From Streptomyces sp. CB02400 (GTDB taxonomy: Bacteria > Actinomycetota > Actinomycetes > Streptomycetales > Streptomycetaceae), in assembly GCF_001905725.1 (NCBI RefSeq), contig NZ_LIWB01000012.1, positions 62,001 through 126,000 on the forward strand: a stretch of DNA of 64,000 bases, written 5' to 3'. The position numbers were made by a program, and so were the translations under genes. This document shows positions 34,059-42,190 of the stretch, piece after piece; position 1 is the first letter of the stretch, and every line of letters begins with the position of its first letter. The notes under the pieces were generated by a model. That model had not been told where the DNA came from. It ran no database searches and was given only the letters and a program-made list of their open reading frames with translations.

Positions 34059-35087
34059 GTGCAGACCAAGGAGATAGACGCCACCGCCCTGGAGACGCTG
34101 CTGGCCGCGGCGGTGGCGGCACCTTCGATCCACAACACCCAGCCCTGGCGCTTCGGCTTCGACCTGGGCACCCGGGCGGTCACGGTCCACGCCGACCGCA
34201 GCCGGGCCCTGGCGCTGGCCGACCCGCACGGACGCGCCCTGTACCTGTCCGCCGGCTCGGCCGTCCTCAACCTGCGGGTCGCCGCCGCCCACCTGGGCTG
34301 GCAGCCCGTACCGCACCTGCTGCCGGACCCCCGCGATCCGGAACTGCTGGCCACCGTGCAGCTCACCGTCACCACGGACCCCCCGCCGGCCCACCGCGCC
34401 CTGTACCCGGCCGTGGCACGGCGCCACTCCAGCCGGATGCCGTTCACCGGCCGCCCGGTGCCCGAACCGGTCGTCGCCGACATGACCGCCGCCGCGCGGG
34501 CCGAGGGCGCCCACCTGTACGTCCCGGACATCCTCCAGACCCGCCGCCTGCTGCGGGTGACGTCGGCGGCCGAGCTGCGCAACGCCACGGACGAGGCCCG
34601 TACCGCCGAGACCCGCGCCTGGGTCGCCCCGCCCGGGGCGGGCCCGTACGGCATACCGCTCACCGCCACCCACCCGCTGGACGCCGCGGGACGCATGCCG
34701 ATGCGCGACTTCACCGGCCGGGTGCCCGTGCCGGGGCGGTCACGGATGCGGTTCGAGCGGCACGCCCAGGTCGCCCTGCTGTGGACCGTCGGCGACCGGC
34801 CGCGGGACTGGCTCGCGGCGGGCCAGGCCCTGGAACGCGCGCTGCTGGTGGCCACCGCGCACGGGGTACGGACCTCACTGCTCCACCAGGCCATGGAGTG
34901 GCCGGACCTGCGCGAGGCGATGCGGGTCCCCGGCACCCGGTGGTGCCGCCCGCAGGTGCTGATCCGCTTCGGCTACGGCCCCGAGGCGAAGGGCACCCCG
35001 CGCGCCGCGGTACATCCGGCCGGCCGGACGGCCGGTACCGCCCGCCGTTCGGACCCGGATCCGGGGACCGCCGGGCCCCGGCGATGA
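34059..35087 (+). CDS. Acg-family FMN-binding nitroreductase-like protein
   Basis: 342 aa. The N-terminal motif APSIHNTQPWRF is the FMN-binding signature of the Acg/nitroreductase group; RRHSSRMPFTGRPVP is also conserved in it. The M. tuberculosis relative Rv2032 (Acg) belongs to the DosR dormancy regulon and is thought to bind but not turn over FMN. GTG 34059 has GAGGAG five nt upstream. The last about 30 residues are disordered. Preceded by an OsdR-like box and a 27-bp palindrome, so hypoxic induction is likely. Confidence 0.9.
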   Translation: MQTKEIDATALETLLAAAVAAPSIHNTQPWRFGFDLGTRAVTVHADRSRALALADPHGRALYLSAGSAVLNLRVAAAHLGWQPVPHLLPDPRDPELLATVQLTVTTDPPPAHRALYPAVARRHSSRMPFTGRPVPEPVVADMTAAARAEGAHLYVPDILQTRRLLRVTSAAELRNATDEARTAETRAWVAPPGAGPYGIPLTATHPLDAAGRMPMRDFTGRVPVPGRSRMRFERHAQVALLWTVGDRPRDWLAAGQALERALLVATAHGVRTSLLHQAMEWPDLREAMRVPGTRWCRPQVLIRFGYGPEAKGTPRAAVHPAGRTAGTARRSDPDPGTAGPRR

Positions 35088-35212
35088 GGACTGACGGCCC
35101 ACCCGTTCACCGCCCCCCGTTGCCGATAGTGAGTGTGGGACACCGGGACACAGCCCGGGACCCGCGGCGCCGACTGATCCGGGCCGCACCGCGAACAGGG
35201 AGGACAGGCGGC

Positions 35213-36460
35213 ATGCTCCAGCCGTCGGACAAGTCGAATCGAGCAGCGGAACCCGGTGCGGCCGTGACCGGCCGGGCCTGGCTGATGCTGGCCCTGGCCA
35301 CGGCCGGGTTCGCCCTCAACTTCTGGGCCTGGGCACTGCTCAGCCCCCTCGCCCCCCGGCTGCAGGACTCCTTGGACCTGTCGTCGTTCCAGCAGTCACT
35401 GCTGGTGGCGGTCCCCGTCGTGGTGGGCTCCCTGGGCCGCGTCCCGGTCGGCGCGCTCACCGACCGGTTCGGCGGACGGGTGATGTTCCCGCTGGTCTCG
35501 GTGGCCACCATCGTGCCCGTGCTCTACCTCGGCCTGGCCGGGCACTCCTCGTTCGCCGGGCTGCTGGCCGGCGGTCTCTTCCTCGGCATCGGCGGCACCT
35601 CCTTCGCCGTCGGCGTGCCGTTCGTCAGCGCGTGGTTCCCGCCCGAGCGCCGGGGCCTGGCCATCGGTGTCTTCGGCGCCGGGATGGGCGGCACCGCGAT
35701 CAGCGCCCTCACCACGGTCAAGCTGGTCGACGCCCACGGGATGGCCAACCCGTTCCTGATCACCTCCGCGGCGCTGGCCGTGTACGCGGTGGTCGCCGCC
35801 CTGCTGCTGCGCGACGCCCCCGGACGCACCGTGCCGACCGAGCCGCTGGTGCGCCGGCTGGTCGCGACCTTCAGGCTGGGCATCACCTGGCAGGCGTCCG
35901 CCCTGTACGCGGTGGCCTTCGGCGGCTACGTCGCCTTCTCCGTCTACCTGCCCACCTACCTGAAGACCGGTTACGGCCTCGCCCAGGCGGACGCGGCCAA
36001 CCGCATGGCGGGATTCGTGCTGCTGGCCGTGGCCATGCGGCCGGTCGGCGGCTGGCTGTCGGACCGCATCGGCCCGGTACGGGTGCTCGCCGGCACCCTG
36101 GCCTTCGTGGTCGCCGGCGCGTTCGCCCAGTCGTTCACCCCGGGCCTGGCGCCCGCCGGCACCATCGCGTTCCTCGCCATGGCCGCGGCGCTCGGCGCCG
36201 GAAGCGGCGCCGTCTTCGCCCTCGTGGCACTGCTGACCCCGGCGAACAAGGTCGGCTCGGTCACCGGCGTCGTCGGTGCGGCCGGCGGCCTCGGCGGCTT
36301 CCTGCCGCCGCTGGTCATGGGCGCTCTGTACGGCGCGTACGGCTCCTACGCCGTGGGCCTGGTGCTGCTGGCCCTGGTGGCCGCGGCGGCCCTGGCCTAC
36401 ACCGCGACCGGCGTACGCCGAGGGGCCGCCCGCCGTGTCCCCGCCGCCCAGCCGAACTGA
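35213..36460 (+). CDS. narK: Nitrate/nitrite MFS transporter (NarK family)
   Basis: 415 aa with 12 predicted transmembrane helices. The N-terminal FALNFWAWALLSPLAP and the nitrate signature region GIGGTSFAVGVPFVSAWFPP then RRGLAIGVFGAGMGGTAIS are characteristic of NarK-type transporters. It should bring nitrate to NarG and export nitrite toward NirK. ATG 35213 has GGGAGG upstream. The hemerythrin gene follows after 30 bp, probably in one transcript. A CCGGG-ACACAG-CCCGG dyad lies about 60 bp upstream. Confidence 0.93.
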   Translation: MLQPSDKSNRAAEPGAAVTGRAWLMLALATAGFALNFWAWALLSPLAPRLQDSLDLSSFQQSLLVAVPVVVGSLGRVPVGALTDRFGGRVMFPLVSVATIVPVLYLGLAGHSSFAGLLAGGLFLGIGGTSFAVGVPFVSAWFPPERRGLAIGVFGAGMGGTAISALTTVKLVDAHGMANPFLITSAALAVYAVVAALLLRDAPGRTVPTEPLVRRLVATFRLGITWQASALYAVAFGGYVAFSVYLPTYLKTGYGLAQADAANRMAGFVLLAVAMRPVGGWLSDRIGPVRVLAGTLAFVVAGAFAQSFTPGLAPAGTIAFLAMAAALGAGSGAVFALVALLTPANKVGSVTGVVGAAGGLGGFLPPLVMGALYGAYGSYAVGLVLLALVAAAALAYTATGVRRGAARRVPAAQPN

Positions 36461-36490
36461 CCGTCACCACACCCCCGGAGGAGCCCCACC

Positions 36491-36964
36491 ATGTGCGAGT
36501 ACTGCGGTTGCCAGTCCCTGACGGCGATCGACGACCTCACCCGCGAGCACGACGCGGTGGTGGACCTGATCAGCCACGTCCGGGACGCCCACCGCGCCGG
36601 CGACACCGGCCTGATGGCCCGGCTGGCCCGGCGGATCGGCGCCGTGCTGGAGCCCCACACCCAGGTCGAGGAGCACGGCCTGTTCCCCGCCCTCGCCGAC
36701 GAGTTCCCCGGGCAGATGGCCGCGCTGGAGGCGGAGCACCGCCTCGTCGAGGCCGTGCTGGAGGAGGCCGCGGCCGGCACACCGCGGGACGTCACCTGGC
36801 CGGACCGGCTGATCCGGGCGCTCGACCTGCTGCGCGAGCACATCCTCAAGGAACAGGACGGTGTCTTCCCGGCCGCGCTGGCGGCCCTGTCGACCGAGCA
36901 GTGGGAGGAGGTCGAGGCGGTGCGCGCCCGCGTCGGCACGCGCATGGAGCAGCCGGCGGGCTGA
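36491..36964 (+). CDS. Hemerythrin-like (HHE) di-iron protein
   Basis: 157-aa cytoplasmic protein. Iron ligands typical of hemerythrin HHE domains are visible: His in TREHDAVVD, His and Glu in EPHTQVEEHGLFP, His in EAEHRLVE, and His in REHILKEQDGVFP. A short Cys motif CEYCGCQ opens the protein. Such proteins sense or bind O2 or NO or handle iron. It follows narK on the same strand, consistent with NO/O2 sensing in the denitrification island. RBS GGAGG lies upstream. Its last codons form part of the terminator hairpin. Confidence 0.92.
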   Translation: MCEYCGCQSLTAIDDLTREHDAVVDLISHVRDAHRAGDTGLMARLARRIGAVLEPHTQVEEHGLFPALADEFPGQMAALEAEHRLVEAVLEEAAAGTPRDVTWPDRLIRALDLLREHILKEQDGVFPAALAALSTEQWEEVEAVRARVGTRMEQPAG

Positions 36965-37028
36965 GACCGCCCTGTGCCCCGGCCGGACACCCGTCCGGCC
37001 GGGGCACAGGGCGGTCTCAGCCCGCCGG
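36953..37028. terminator. Bidirectional terminator, 36-bp perfect stem
   Basis: Positions 36953-36988 and 36993-37028 are exact reverse complements around the loop ACCC, a 36-bp perfect stem. It includes the last four codons and stop of the hemerythrin gene and ends two bases before the stop of the convergent S12 hydrolase, so it can end transcripts from both sides. The length and perfection are exceptional. Confidence 0.9.
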
Positions 37029-37029
37029 G

Positions 37030-38238
37030 TCAGTCGCGGGTGACCTGGGGAGCGATGTCCTCGGTGTGACCGCGGGCAGGGGCGGTGGGCTTGGCGGCGG
37101 CGGCCGTACCGGAGCCGCAGAAGGAGGCGTCCAGCGTGGCGCCGAGTGTGGCGTTCACGGTCCCGTTGTTGGAGGTGTTCGCCAGGGAGGTCATGCTGCG
37201 GGCGCCGTCGGCGGTGGTGAAGGCGTAGGTGTAGTAGCCCTGGACGGTGCCGGTGTGACCGTAGACCGTGGTGCCGCAGGAGAGCTTGCGGGCCCTGAGG
37301 CCCAGTCCGTAGGACTGCTTCCCGTCCGCGGTGACCGGGACCATGGTGGTCATGTCCTCCAACTGCTCGGCGGGCAGGAGCTTCCCGGACAGCAGCGCGG
37401 AGAAGAAGCGGTTGAGGTCCTTCCCGTTGGAGATGACCGCGCCCGCGGACTGGGCCCAGGAGACGGTCTGTTCGGTGGAGTCGACCAGCGGCAGCGTGGT
37501 GTCGTCCGGGCGGAGGTAACCACGGGCGTAGGAGCCGGAGATGGTCGTCCGCGGATGGACGTACGAGGTGTTCCGCAGCCGCAGGGGAGCGAAGATGCGC
37601 TGTTTGTACTGGGCGGCGACCGGGGTGCCGGTGATGTGCTCGACGATCCGCCCCAGCACGACGAAGTTGGTGTTGGAGTAGCTGTAGGCGGCGCCCGGCG
37701 CGTTGTTCAGGGGGCGCGCGGTCGACAGGCCGATGAGCTCCTGGTAGCTGAAGACCTTGTTCCGGACCGCCTCGAAACCCGGGACGGTGTTGTAGAACAT
37801 GTCGTTGGTGTAGTCGTACAGGCCGCTCCGGTGGCCGAGCAGATGCCGCACGGTGATGCGGTCGTCGAGCAGCGGTTCGGGCAGGTAGCGGTTGGCCGGG
37901 GTGTCGAGGTCGACGCGGTCCTCGGCGGCGAGTTGCAGCAGCACCACCGCGGTGAAGGTCTTGCTGACGCTGCCCACGCGGAACCGGCGGCCGGTGTCCA
38001 TCGCCGTGTGGGCGCCGGTGTCGGCCTCCCCGGTGGCGACGCGGTAGGTGGTGAAGCCCTCGTCGATCCGGGTGAGCGCTCCGGGAGCACCTTGTGAGAG
38101 AGCCGTGTCGTGCACGGTGCGTACGGCGGTGAGGTCGGGGGCGGGCAGGGAGGAACCGTCCGCGAGGGCCGGAGCGGCCCCCAGGGTGACGAGCAGGGTG
38201 GAGCCGGCGAGCACCAGGCTCACATCTTTGATCCGCAT
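37030..38238 (-). CDS. Secreted serine hydrolase, beta-lactamase/DD-peptidase family S12
   Basis: 402 aa with a signal peptide (hydrophobic residues about 8-26, then PALADG). Active-site motifs are SVSK (SxxK), YSN (in YSYSNTN) and HTG (in YGHTGTVQG), the three hallmarks of class C beta-lactamase-like DD-carboxypeptidases and esterases. ATG 38238 has AGGAAAG at good spacing; the open frame extends to 38358. Close relatives are R61-type D-Ala-D-Ala carboxypeptidases, but esterase function is possible. Convergent with the hemerythrin gene. Confidence 0.9.
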   Translation of the reverse strand: MRIKDVSLVLAGSTLLVTLGAAPALADGSSLPAPDLTAVRTVHDTALSQGAPGALTRIDEGFTTYRVATGEADTGAHTAMDTGRRFRVGSVSKTFTAVVLLQLAAEDRVDLDTPANRYLPEPLLDDRITVRHLLGHRSGLYDYTNDMFYNTVPGFEAVRNKVFSYQELIGLSTARPLNNAPGAAYSYSNTNFVVLGRIVEHITGTPVAAQYKQRIFAPLRLRNTSYVHPRTTISGSYARGYLRPDDTTLPLVDSTEQTVSWAQSAGAVISNGKDLNRFFSALLSGKLLPAEQLEDMTTMVPVTADGKQSYGLGLRARKLSCGTTVYGHTGTVQGYYTYAFTTADGARSMTSLANTSNNGTVNATLGATLDASFCGSGTAAAAKPTAPARGHTEDIAPQVTRD

Positions 38239-38418
38239 CCGCGTCTTTCCTGATGGTGGGGGAACCGGAGGGCGCCCACGCCCCCGGATCGGCCCAACTC
38301 CCGTTGCTCGCGAGGAAGTCGGAGAAGTCACCGGCGGCCGGGGCGGCACCTGGGGCATCGTAGTGCACCATCGGCCGCCCGCCGGGCACCGGGAACCCGG
38401 TCACCACACCTATGACAC

Positions 38419-38428
38419 TGAGTACTCA
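38419..38428. promoter_or_regulatory. TGAGTACTCA palindrome
   Basis: A perfect 10-bp palindrome in an AT-richer patch (with AAAACACTGTGACG next to it) about 180 bp upstream of the S12 hydrolase start and 74 bp after the stop of the minus-strand gene at 38502. Candidate operator, low certainty. Confidence 0.3.
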
Positions 38429-38501
38429 AAACACTGTGACGCCAGGGTTGTTCCGGGCCCGGTCCCTTTCCGTGCCGGGCGGGCCCGGGACCGCGGGAGG
38501 A

Positions 38502-38984
38502 TCAGGAGCGCTCGGCGCGGTACAGGCCCCGGCCGCTGCGCCGGATGCGGGAGGTGCCGACGAGGCGGTCGAGGGTGCTGCGGACCGCGTTGATGCTCCC
38601 GCTGTCGGTGTCACGGCCGAGGGCCGCCGCCACCTCGCGGGCCCGTACGTCGGCGTCCCCCACCGTGGCGAAGTAGTCGAGGATCTGCTCGGTGAGCCGG
38701 CCGTACTTCTTCTGCCCGTCCGCGTCCGTGCCCGCGTCGGCGGAGGAGGGTGTGTCCGCCCGGGGCGCCGGCGCCTGCTGCGGCTCCGCCGCGCCGGCCG
38801 GGGCGGGGTCGCGCATCAGTGCCTGGAGGGCGCCGAGAGCCCGCTGAACGGAGCCGAGGTGTGCCACGACGGCGGCCAGTTCCCGCTCCAGGGCCTGCTT
38901 CTGCATCCGCAGGCGGTCCAGGTCCTCCTGGAGGCTTTCAGCGGTGATCTCGATGTTGTGCGCCGCGCGGGCTCCAGAGACCAT
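38502..38984 (-). CDS. Coiled-coil plus winged-helix protein of unknown function
   Basis: 160 aa. Residues about 10-55 form a predicted coiled coil (ESLQEDLDRLRMQKQALERE). A Pro/Ala linker follows, then a C-terminal winged-helix-like part (LTEQILDYFATVGDADVRAR, then NAVRSTLDRLVGTSRIRRSG with GRGLYR) that looks like a DNA-binding domain. ATG 38984 follows GAGGGG. It is 97 bp downstream of the NmrA-like gene on the same strand. Probably a regulator; no named family is recognised. Confidence 0.75.
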   Translation of the reverse strand: MVSGARAAHNIEITAESLQEDLDRLRMQKQALERELAAVVAHLGSVQRALGALQALMRDPAPAGAAEPQQAPAPRADTPSSADAGTDADGQKKYGRLTEQILDYFATVGDADVRAREVAAALGRDTDSGSINAVRSTLDRLVGTSRIRRSGRGLYRAERS

Positions 38985-39081
38985 GTGTTCCCCTCGTCCT
39001 CGACCTTCCCACCACATCCTATCGCCGACGGCATTGGCACCGTTGCGGCACGGACGGGAGCGGCTGGGGCCGGGGACCGTG

Positions 39082-39828
39082 TCAGCGCGTGTGGGCGGCC
39101 ATCCAGTCGGCATAACGGGTGGGGGCGACACGGGCGTCGTCCTTGCCGGTGAGGACGTCCCCGCGGACGACACCGAACATGCCCGCGTCGTCGTCCCTGA
39201 CAACCGTGTGACGGGTGTCGCCACGGGCCTCCAGGGTGACCCGCCCCAGTTCGTCGAGGGGAAGGACCTCGGGGCCCGCGATGTTGCGGATTCCCCCCAG
39301 CGGGGCGCCCGCGGCCACCGAAGCGACCGCGTCGGCCACGTCCTCGGCGGCGATGACCTGGACCGGGGTGCCGGGCAGACGGACGGTGTCCCCTTCGGTG
39401 GTCCAGGACAGGACCGCGTCCACGAACTCCATGAACTGGGTGGCACGCACGATGGAGTACGGGACGGGACCGGCGGCCAGGAGTTCCTCCTGGAGGGCCT
39501 TCGCCCGGTAGTAGTCCAGCTCCGGCACCTGGTCCACACCGACGATGGAGAGGATGACGAAGTGACGCGCCCCGGCCCTCTCCGCGGCGGCCAGCAGCTT
39601 CTCCATCGAGGTCCGGAAGAAGGCGGGCGAGGCCTCGTCGAAGGTGGGGGAGTTCGTCAGGTTGACGATCACCTCGGCACCCGCGACGGCCTTCTCCAGC
39701 CCCTCACCGGTGAGCACGTCCACCCCGGTCGAGAGCGAGTGCGGCACCGCGTCGTGACCGGCGGCGTTCAGCTTCTCGACGACCTTCGACCCGATCAGTC
39801 CGGTACCGCCGAAGACTGCGATGTTCAT
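39082..39828 (-). CDS. NmrA/atypical SDR NAD(P)-binding oxidoreductase
   Basis: 248-aa Rossmann protein. GGTGLIGSKVVEKL (residues 8-21) is the NAD(P) glycine motif. The Tyr/Lys pair of classical SDRs appears as YYRAK but without the full triad, as in NmrA-like atypical SDRs. GGAAGGG lies before ATG 39828. NAD-dependent epimerase/NmrA-like genes are among the genes commonly found near ECF41 sigma factors (one is at 43.8-44.7 kb), though I see no ECF41 promoter here. Confidence 0.88.
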   Translation of the reverse strand: MNIAVFGGTGLIGSKVVEKLNAAGHDAVPHSLSTGVDVLTGEGLEKAVAGAEVIVNLTNSPTFDEASPAFFRTSMEKLLAAAERAGARHFVILSIVGVDQVPELDYYRAKALQEELLAAGPVPYSIVRATQFMEFVDAVLSWTTEGDTVRLPGTPVQVIAAEDVADAVASVAAGAPLGGIRNIAGPEVLPLDELGRVTLEARGDTRHTVVRDDDAGMFGVVRGDVLTGKDDARVAPTRYADWMAAHTR

Positions 39829-39875
39829 GGCGTGCCCTTCCAGGAAGGAGCGACATGGTGTTCACGGCTTGTCCG

Positions 39876-39899
39876 GCAACATGTTAGTGCCACTGTTGC
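39876..39899. promoter_or_regulatory. Candidate operator upstream of the NmrA-like gene
   Basis: GCAAC (39876) and GTTGC (39895) flank AGTG-C-CACT (39886-39894), and AACATGTT (39878-39885) is itself palindromic. The cluster lies about 50-70 bp before the start and resembles TetR-type sites (AACA...TGTT). No regulator gene is adjacent. Confidence 0.4.
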
Positions 39900-39978
39900 G
39901 GCCGGCAAGACGGAGCGCGCACGTGACGCCGGAAGGCGGACCGTCCGGGTGACGGTCCGCCTCCTGTCCGGTTCGGTC

Positions 39979-41181
39979 CTACTTGCTGAGCCAGAGGTCG
40001 GGGCCGAACACCTCGTAGTGGATGTCCTTCGGGCCGACCCCTTGGGCGAGCAGGTCACCGCGGACGCCCCGCATGAAGGGCAGCGGGCCGCACAGGAACG
40101 CGCTGACGCCCTCCCGCAGCGTCAGCCGGGTCACGTCGGCCAGGCCCTCGTGGACATGGGGCACCACCGGCTCCCCGGGCGTCTCGTACCACACGTGCAA
40201 CGCGGCGTTCGGGAGCCGGCCGACGAGCTCCTCCGTCTCCGGACGGTGCGCGTGGTGGGCGGGGGAGCGGTCGGCGTGCAGGACGGTGACGTGACGCTCG
40301 GACGCGGTGTCGACCAGGTGGTCCAGCATCGACAGCATGGGCGTGATGCCGATGCCGGCGGAGGCGAGCAGCAGCGGGCTGTCGCCCTCGGGGAGCACGA
40401 GGTCGCCGAAGGGCAGGGAGACCTTCACGATGTCACCCGGACGGGCGTGGGCGTGGAGCCAGGACGACACCTCCCCCTCGGGTGCCCGGCCGTCGGCGGA
40501 CCGCTCCCGCTTCACGGTGATCCGCCAGGTCTTGCGGCCGGGAGCGGTGGAGAGGCTGTACTGGCGTATCTGCTTCGCCCCGTCGGGAAGCTCCACCTGG
40601 ACACTGACGTACTGGCCGGGGGTGAACGGCTCGGTGGGGTCGCCGTCGGGGCGGCGCAGCTCGAAGGAGGCCGCGTCGACCGACTCCTCGACGCGGTCGG
40701 CGATCTCCATGTCCTGCCAGACGGCGCCGTTCTCGACCCCCGCGCCGGCGTACAGCCGTGCCTCCAGGGCGATCAGCGCGTTGGCCATGAGCCAGTACAC
40801 CTCGTCCCAGGCGGCTCCCACCTCCGGGGTCACGGCGTCCCCGAGGACCTCGCCGACGGCCCCCATCAGATGCCGGCCCACGAGCGTGTACTGGTCGGCG
40901 GTGATGCCCAGCGAGGCGTGCTTGTGGGCGATGCGCCCGAGGACGGCGTCGGGACGCTCACCGGGCCGCTCCACCAGCGTGGTGGCGAAGGCCGCGACGG
41001 CACCGGCGAGGGCCTCGCGCTGGGCGCCGTTGGCCTGGTTCGCGCGGTTGAACAGGCTGCGCAGCAGATCCGGGCGCTCCTCGAACATACGGCGGTAGAA
41101 CAGCTCGGTGATGCTGCCGAGGGAAGCCCCGACGGCGGGCAGCGTGGCCCGGACGACCGGGATCGACTGGGTGGAAAGCAT
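39979..41181 (-). CDS. hmp: Flavohaemoglobin, nitric oxide dioxygenase (Hmp)
   Basis: 400 aa. Globin domain (about 1-140): FYRRMFEERPDLLRSLF contributes the B/CD region, and HKHASLGITADQY holds the proximal haem histidine. FAD domain: IRQYSLSTAP is the RxYS FAD motif. NAD domain: LLLASAGIGITPMLSML and FLCGPLPFM. The enzyme converts NO plus O2 to nitrate. It would protect the cell from NO made by NirK 7 kb away. ATG 41181 has AAGGAG upstream; the frame extends to 41235. Confidence 0.95.
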   Translation of the reverse strand: MLSTQSIPVVRATLPAVGASLGSITELFYRRMFEERPDLLRSLFNRANQANGAQREALAGAVAAFATTLVERPGERPDAVLGRIAHKHASLGITADQYTLVGRHLMGAVGEVLGDAVTPEVGAAWDEVYWLMANALIALEARLYAGAGVENGAVWQDMEIADRVEESVDAASFELRRPDGDPTEPFTPGQYVSVQVELPDGAKQIRQYSLSTAPGRKTWRITVKRERSADGRAPEGEVSSWLHAHARPGDIVKVSLPFGDLVLPEGDSPLLLASAGIGITPMLSMLDHLVDTASERHVTVLHADRSPAHHAHRPETEELVGRLPNAALHVWYETPGEPVVPHVHEGLADVTRLTLREGVSAFLCGPLPFMRGVRGDLLAQGVGPKDIHYEVFGPDLWLSK

Positions 41182-41240
41182 CCTCTGGCTCCTTGATCGG
41201 CACTGATGTGCTTCGTGGATCGCGCGCAGCAGCATGCTAG

Positions 41241-41268
41241 TTAATTGTCATCTCAGATTCATATTTAA
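41241..41268. promoter_or_regulatory. AT-rich imperfect dyad upstream of hmp
   Basis: A 28-bp AT-rich patch (TTAATTGTCATC ... ATTCATATTTAA) in GC-rich DNA, 60 bp before hmp, reads as a partial inverted repeat (TTAA-x-T-x-T-x-A on both sides). NO-sensing NsrR (Rrf2) regulates hmp in streptomycetes and binds such AT-rich dyads. No nsrR gene is adjacent in this window. Confidence 0.45.
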
Positions 41269-41448
41269 GAGAGTGTGATCTGCACGACTCTCCCGCACGC
41301 ACCGCTTCGGCCCGGATCCGCACCGCACGGCAGTCGTGGGGAGCGGGTGCGCCGCCGATGGGCAGCGGGACGGGCAGCACGTCGAGGGCGTACGACATGC
41401 TGCCCGTGCCGATTCCCGGCGTCGTCCGCCGGTGTCGGGGTGGGTGCC

Positions 41449-41922
41449 TCAGCCGAACTGGCCGGGCTGGTAGTCGCCGGCGGGCTGCTGGTTGATGACG
41501 TTGATGCGGTTGTAGGCGTTGATGATCGCGATCAGCGAGATCAGCGCGGCGAGTTCGTCCTCGTCGTAGTGGTTCGCGGCGTTCGCCCAGGCATCGTCCG
41601 TGACACCGCCGGCGGCGTCCGCGATGCGGGTGCCCTGCTCGGCCAGCTCCAGGGCGGCGCGCTCCGCCTCGGTGAAGACCTTGGCCTCACGCCACGTGGC
41701 CACCAGGTTGAGACGCTGCTGGGTCTCGCCCGCGGCGGTGGCGTCCTTGGTGTGCATGTCGGTGCAGAAGCCGCAGCCGTTGATCTGGCTGGCGCGGATC
41801 TTCACCAGTTCCTGGGTCGCGACCGGCAGCGTCGAGTCGTGCACCACCTTGTTCGCCGAGTTGATGTGCTTGAGCACCTTGCCGGCGAGCGCGTTGCCGA
41901 AGAAGTCGATGCGAGCGTCCAT
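41449..41922 (-). CDS. AhpD-like/carboxymuconolactone decarboxylase family protein
   Basis: 157 aa. The catalytic motif CGFCTDMH (CxxC-xxx-H) in QINGCGFCTDMHTKDA marks the AhpD-like peroxidase-reductase group of the CMD family. ATG 41922 is preceded by GGAGG 13 nt upstream; the frame extends to 42207. CMD-family genes are the typical partners and targets of ECF41 sigma factors, one of which is encoded at 43844-44740, and an ECF41-type promoter lies at 41960-41987. Confidence 0.92.
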   Translation of the reverse strand: MDARIDFFGNALAGKVLKHINSANKVVHDSTLPVATQELVKIRASQINGCGFCTDMHTKDATAAGETQQRLNLVATWREAKVFTEAERAALELAEQGTRIADAAGGVTDDAWANAANHYDEDELAALISLIAIINAYNRINVINQQPAGDYQPGQFG

Positions 41923-41959
41923 GGGGGATCCATCCTCCGTAGTGCGGTTACACCCAGAT

Positions 41960-41987
41960 GACCGGGAGGGTGTGGTTCCCCGTGACA
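41960..41987 (-). promoter_or_regulatory. ECF41-type promoter upstream of the CMD gene
   Basis: On the minus strand TGTCACG (41987-41981) is followed after 16-17 bp by CGGTC (ending at 41960), matching the TGTCACA-N16-CGTC promoter known for ECF41 sigma factors apart from one base in each element. It is 38 bp before the start codon. Confidence 0.55.
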
Positions 41988-42101
41988 GCAGTCCGATGTG
42001 ACGTGCATCACTGCTCGGGCATTCGCGTGATCCGGTCGACACGGTGGCAGACGGTGTGCGACCGACCTGCCGCTTTCGGACACTTGACGCTCCGGGACGC
42101 T

Positions 42102-42146
42102 GAAAATATCTTTCAATTTCGAGCAGAACGCAGGAAAGAAAATTTC
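42102..42146. promoter_or_regulatory. Two GAAA-N5-TTTC operators upstream of the PTS gene
   Basis: GAAAATATCTTTC (42102-42114) and GAAAGAAAATTTC (42134-42146) have the same GAAA-N5-TTTC form, with centres 32 bp (about three helical turns) apart, in the most AT-rich patch nearby. They end 44 bp before the PTS start. RpiR/MurR-family and some GntR regulators bind such sites; no such gene is adjacent. Confidence 0.6.
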
Positions 42147-42190
42147 GAAGACGCGCCGACCTCCACCTCACAGCAAGGCATGACCGCACC

